A DNA stretch of 10,024 nucleotides from Candidatus Omnitrophota bacterium (GTDB lineage Bacteria; Omnitrophota; Gorgyraeia; Aquiviventales; Aquiviventaceae): assembly GCA_016180605.1 (NCBI GenBank), contig JACPAW010000001.1, positions 1 through 10,024 of the forward strand, in the 5' to 3' direction. The notes under the pieces are model-generated. The model was not told the origin of the DNA. It ran no database searches and saw nothing but the letters and a program-made list of their open reading frames with translations. Position 1 is the stretch's first letter, and the number at the start of each line of letters is the position of its first letter. Of this stretch, positions 7,784 to 10,024 are shown piece after piece. The translations under genes and the position numbers were made by a program.

Positions 7784-9922
7784 ATGTCAACAGATACGCA
7801 ACAAGTCAACCAAAACTCCATTGAGCGCTTGACGTTCACGCGCAACTTCGGCGTCATTGCCCATATCGATGCCGGGAAAACTACGACATCCGAGCGGATT
7901 CTTTTTTACACGGGGCGGATCCACAAAATTGGAGAGATCGATGAGGGAACAACTGTCCTCGACTGGATGGCACAGGAGCGTGAACGAGGAATCACTATCA
8001 CCGCTGCGGCCACCACCTGTTTCTGGGGGAAGTACCGCTTCAACTTGATCGACACACCGGGGCATGTGGATTTCACCGCTGAGGTAGAGCGCAGCTTAAA
8101 AGTGCTCGATGGGTGCGTGGTTGTTTTCTGCGCTGTGGGCGGGGTAGAGCCGCAATCCGAGACCGTTTGGAGGCAGGCGGATAAGTACGGAGTCCCGCGA
8201 ATCGCTTTCATCAACAAGCTCGATCGCACGGGAGCTGATTTTTTCGCCGTTTTGAAGGAAATCCGCGAGCGGCTAGGAGCAAAGGCTGCTCCTCTGCAAA
8301 TTCCATGGGGACGGGAAGACTCCTGCAAAGGTGTTGTGGATCTGGTAACTATGAAAAGCGTTAAGTTTGATACGGCTAATCCTTCCAAAACACCCGAGAT
8401 CGGAGATATTCCTGCGGAATTGTTGGATCAAGCCAAGCAATACCGACATGATTTATTGGAAGCTGCTGCGGAATATGACGACCGCCTGATGGAAAAATAC
8501 ATTCACGACCAAGAGCCAACCGAGGAAGAATTGCGCCGGGCAATTCGCCAGGCAACCATTCACTCCGAAACCGCTTTGCATGAAGGGCAGAACAAACGTC
8601 CTATTTTCGTGCCCGTTCTATGCGGTGCTTCATTCCGGAATATCGGGGTTCAGCCGCTTCTGGATGCGATCTGCGATTACTTACCTTCTCCTCTGGATAT
8701 CCCCATCCCGACCGCTCACAACCCCGTAACGGAAGAAGAATTAAAATTAGAGCCTGAAGAGAGCGGCCCCTTTGCCGCGCTGGCCTTTAAAATCGCAAGT
8801 GATAAGTTCGTTGGGGAATTGCATTTTATCCGCGTGTATTCCGGCACCTTGCGCTCTGGCGAAACGGTGTTCAACGCCACTAAACGCAGGAAAGAACGGG
8901 CAAGCAAACTGCTGAGAATGCACGCGAATAAACAAGAACTCATTGAAGATATCAAAGCAGGAGACATCGCAGCCGTTGTCGGCCTTAAAGATGTCAAGAC
9001 GGGAGATACGCTTTGCGTTGAAGGACATCCTGTCGTATTCGAACGGATCCAATTCCCCGAGCCGGTCGTATCCATGTTCATCGAGGCGAAAACGAAGGCG
9101 GAACAAGATAAGCTCAGCACTGCTTTAGGTAGGCTGCAATCCGAAGACCCCACCTTCCGAGTTCGCTTTAACACCGAAACCAGCCAAACGCTGATTGAAG
9201 GAATGGGGGAACTGCACCTGGAAATCCTCGTCGATCGGCTGCGCCGAGAATTCAACGTAGAAGTCATGACCGGCAAACCCCAGGTCGCTTACAAAGAAAC
9301 GGTGACTCAAGCCGTCGAAAAGATCGACTATAAGCATGTCAAACAGACAGGTGGTCGCGGACAGTATGGCCATGTGGTCATCAAACTAGAGCCGGCAGAA
9401 ACAAAAAGCGGAATTAGCTTTGTGAGTAAGGTCGTAGGAGGCCGGATTCCGAAAGAGTTTATTCCTGCCGTTGAAGAAGGGGTCATGGATGCCTCGCGCA
9501 CAGGACCCGTTGCAGGATATCCAGTTGTAGATATCACCGTAACGTTGTATGATGGTTCCTTTCATGATGTCGATTCCTCAGAGATAGCCTTCAAGATTGC
9601 AGCCATTGAGGCTTTCAAGCAAGGTATTCTGCGAGGGCGTCCGGTTTTACTAGAACCCATCATGTTTGTCGAGGTTGTCACCCCTGAGGATTTTATGGGT
9701 CAAATCATTGGCGATTTAGGTTCACGGCGAGGCAAAGTGGAAGGCAGCAACATGCGCGGTTCCAGCCGCGTCATACGTGCCTATGTGCCGCTGTCCGAAA
9801 TGTTCGGCTACGCAACGGCGATTCGATCGCTTTCGCAAGGACGTGCTGCCTATTCCATGGAACCAGCGCGCTATGAACAAGTGCCAGCAAACCTAGCTGC
9901 CAAATTGACAGGGAGGGGATAA
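7784..9922 (+). CDS. fusA: Translation elongation factor G
   Basis: EF-G is the GTPase that drives tRNA-mRNA translocation and, with RRF, ribosome recycling. With the ATG at 7784 it has 712 residues, close to the usual 690-705. GTPase motifs: G1 AHIDAGKTT (26-34), G2 ERGIT (67-71), G3 DTPGH (90-94, with the catalytic His94), G4 NKLD (144-147), and G5 as CGASFRN (280-286), where most EF-G have GSAFKN. Domain IV shows GGRGQYGHV (from 523) and the tip HDVDSSE with His594, which reaches the decoding centre. The C-terminal SEMFGYAT is intact. The start is uncertain: GTG at 7760 or 7763 (the latter overlapping the rpsG stop as GTGA) would add 8 or 7 residues, and none of the candidates has a strong Shine-Dalgarno. 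I prefer the ATG because no conserved residue lies upstream. Confidence 0.97.
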   Translation: MSTDTQQVNQNSIERLTFTRNFGVIAHIDAGKTTTSERILFYTGRIHKIGEIDEGTTVLDWMAQERERGITITAAATTCFWGKYRFNLIDTPGHVDFTAEVERSLKVLDGCVVVFCAVGGVEPQSETVWRQADKYGVPRIAFINKLDRTGADFFAVLKEIRERLGAKAAPLQIPWGREDSCKGVVDLVTMKSVKFDTANPSKTPEIGDIPAELLDQAKQYRHDLLEAAAEYDDRLMEKYIHDQEPTEEELRRAIRQATIHSETALHEGQNKRPIFVPVLCGASFRNIGVQPLLDAICDYLPSPLDIPIPTAHNPVTEEELKLEPEESGPFAALAFKIASDKFVGELHFIRVYSGTLRSGETVFNATKRRKERASKLLRMHANKQELIEDIKAGDIAAVVGLKDVKTGDTLCVEGHPVVFERIQFPEPVVSMFIEAKTKAEQDKLSTALGRLQSEDPTFRVRFNTETSQTLIEGMGELHLEILVDRLRREFNVEVMTGKPQVAYKETVTQAVEKIDYKHVKQTGGRGQYGHVVIKLEPAETKSGISFVSKVVGGRIPKEFIPAVEEGVMDASRTGPVAGYPVVDITVTLYDGSFHDVDSSEIAFKIAAIEAFKQGILRGRPVLLEPIMFVEVVTPEDFMGQIIGDLGSRRGKVEGSNMRGSSRVIRAYVPLSEMFGYATAIRSLSQGRAAYSMEPARYEQVPANLAAKLTGRG
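9912..9916 (+). promoter_or_regulatory. tuf ribosome binding site
   Basis: GGAGG in the purine run GGGAGGGG at the very end of fusA, 10 bases before the tuf ATG. It is the strongest Shine-Dalgarno in the window, in keeping with the very high expression of EF-Tu. Confidence 0.75.
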
Positions 9923-9926
9923 ACGC

Positions 9927-10024
9927 ATGGCCAAAGCAAAGTTCGAACGGACGAAGCCCCACGTCAACATCGGAACCATCGGGCACGTCGATCATGGCAA
10001 GACGACCTTAACCAGTGCGATCAC
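9927..10024 (+). CDS. tuf: Elongation factor Tu, N-terminal fragment (continues past window)
   Basis: EF-Tu carries aminoacyl-tRNA to the ribosome as a GTP complex. Only the first 32 codons and part of another are in the window. They read [20 protein letters not shown] and continue with [12 protein letters not shown], nearly identical to the start of bacterial EF-Tu and containing the P-loop GHVDHGKT (residues 19-26). The gene starts 4 bases after the fusA stop, giving the classical rpsL-rpsG-fusA-tuf order. Whether this is the only tuf copy cannot be seen here. Confidence 0.97.
   Translation, partial: MAKAKFERTKPHVNIGTIGHVDHGKTTLTSAI

Noticed and set aside
8716..9276. 186-residue minus-strand open frame inside fusA
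   Set aside because: Ser/Arg-rich translation typical of a reverse-frame shadow of a real gene.
9905..9910. TTGACA upstream of tuf as a -35 box
   Set aside because: No -10-like sequence 16-18 bases downstream; that position falls inside the tuf coding start.

Overview
The window is one uninterrupted, same-strand block of core transcription and translation genes: the 3' part of rpoB, then rpoC, rpsL, rpsG, fusA and the first codons of tuf. This fuses the end of the rpoBC operon to the classical str operon. The organism is a bacterium. RpoC carries an SI3-type insertion in the trigger loop and RpoB a large coiled-coil insertion before the active-site lysines; both are typical of Gram-negative-type RNA polymerases. 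Together with moderate GC this suggests an uncultured Gram-negative lineage (for example an Omnitrophota/PVC-like or deltaproteobacteria-like group), but I cannot place the phylum from sequence alone.

Layout: 1-2518 rpoB (cut at the left edge, starting at the equivalent of E. coli Ser512 in the rifampicin region); 2519-2786 a structured insert; 2787-6857 rpoC; 6860-7279 rpsL; 7293-7766 rpsG; 7784-9922 fusA; 9927 to the right edge tuf. Apart from the insert, spacers are 2 to 17 bases, so the genes almost certainly share one transcript. I see no convincing promoter or terminator inside the block.

The notable part is the 268 bases between rpoB and rpoC. They look like two small non-autonomous mobile elements side by side. 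Each opens with the same 15-base sequence and closes with its inverted copy (perfect in the second unit, 10 bases plus a degraded edge in the first), and each can fold into a closed stem with three arms. A 5-base direct repeat, ATGAC / ATGAT / ATGAC, lies before, between and after them. The repeat is the ATGA in which the rpoB stop and the rpoC start originally overlapped. The target duplication therefore left rpoB its stop, gave rpoC a new start, and placed an AGGTG Shine-Dalgarno-like sequence from the element end 5 bases upstream of that start. The insert is also open in frame from the old rpoC ATG for 91 codons and ends in the new ATGA, so stop-start coupling could persist as a two-step relay.

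Functionally, rpoB and rpoC make the two catalytic subunits of RNA polymerase, rpsL and rpsG make two 30S ribosomal proteins (decoding centre and head), and fusA and tuf make the two main elongation GTPases. All protein genes look intact and normal in their key residues.
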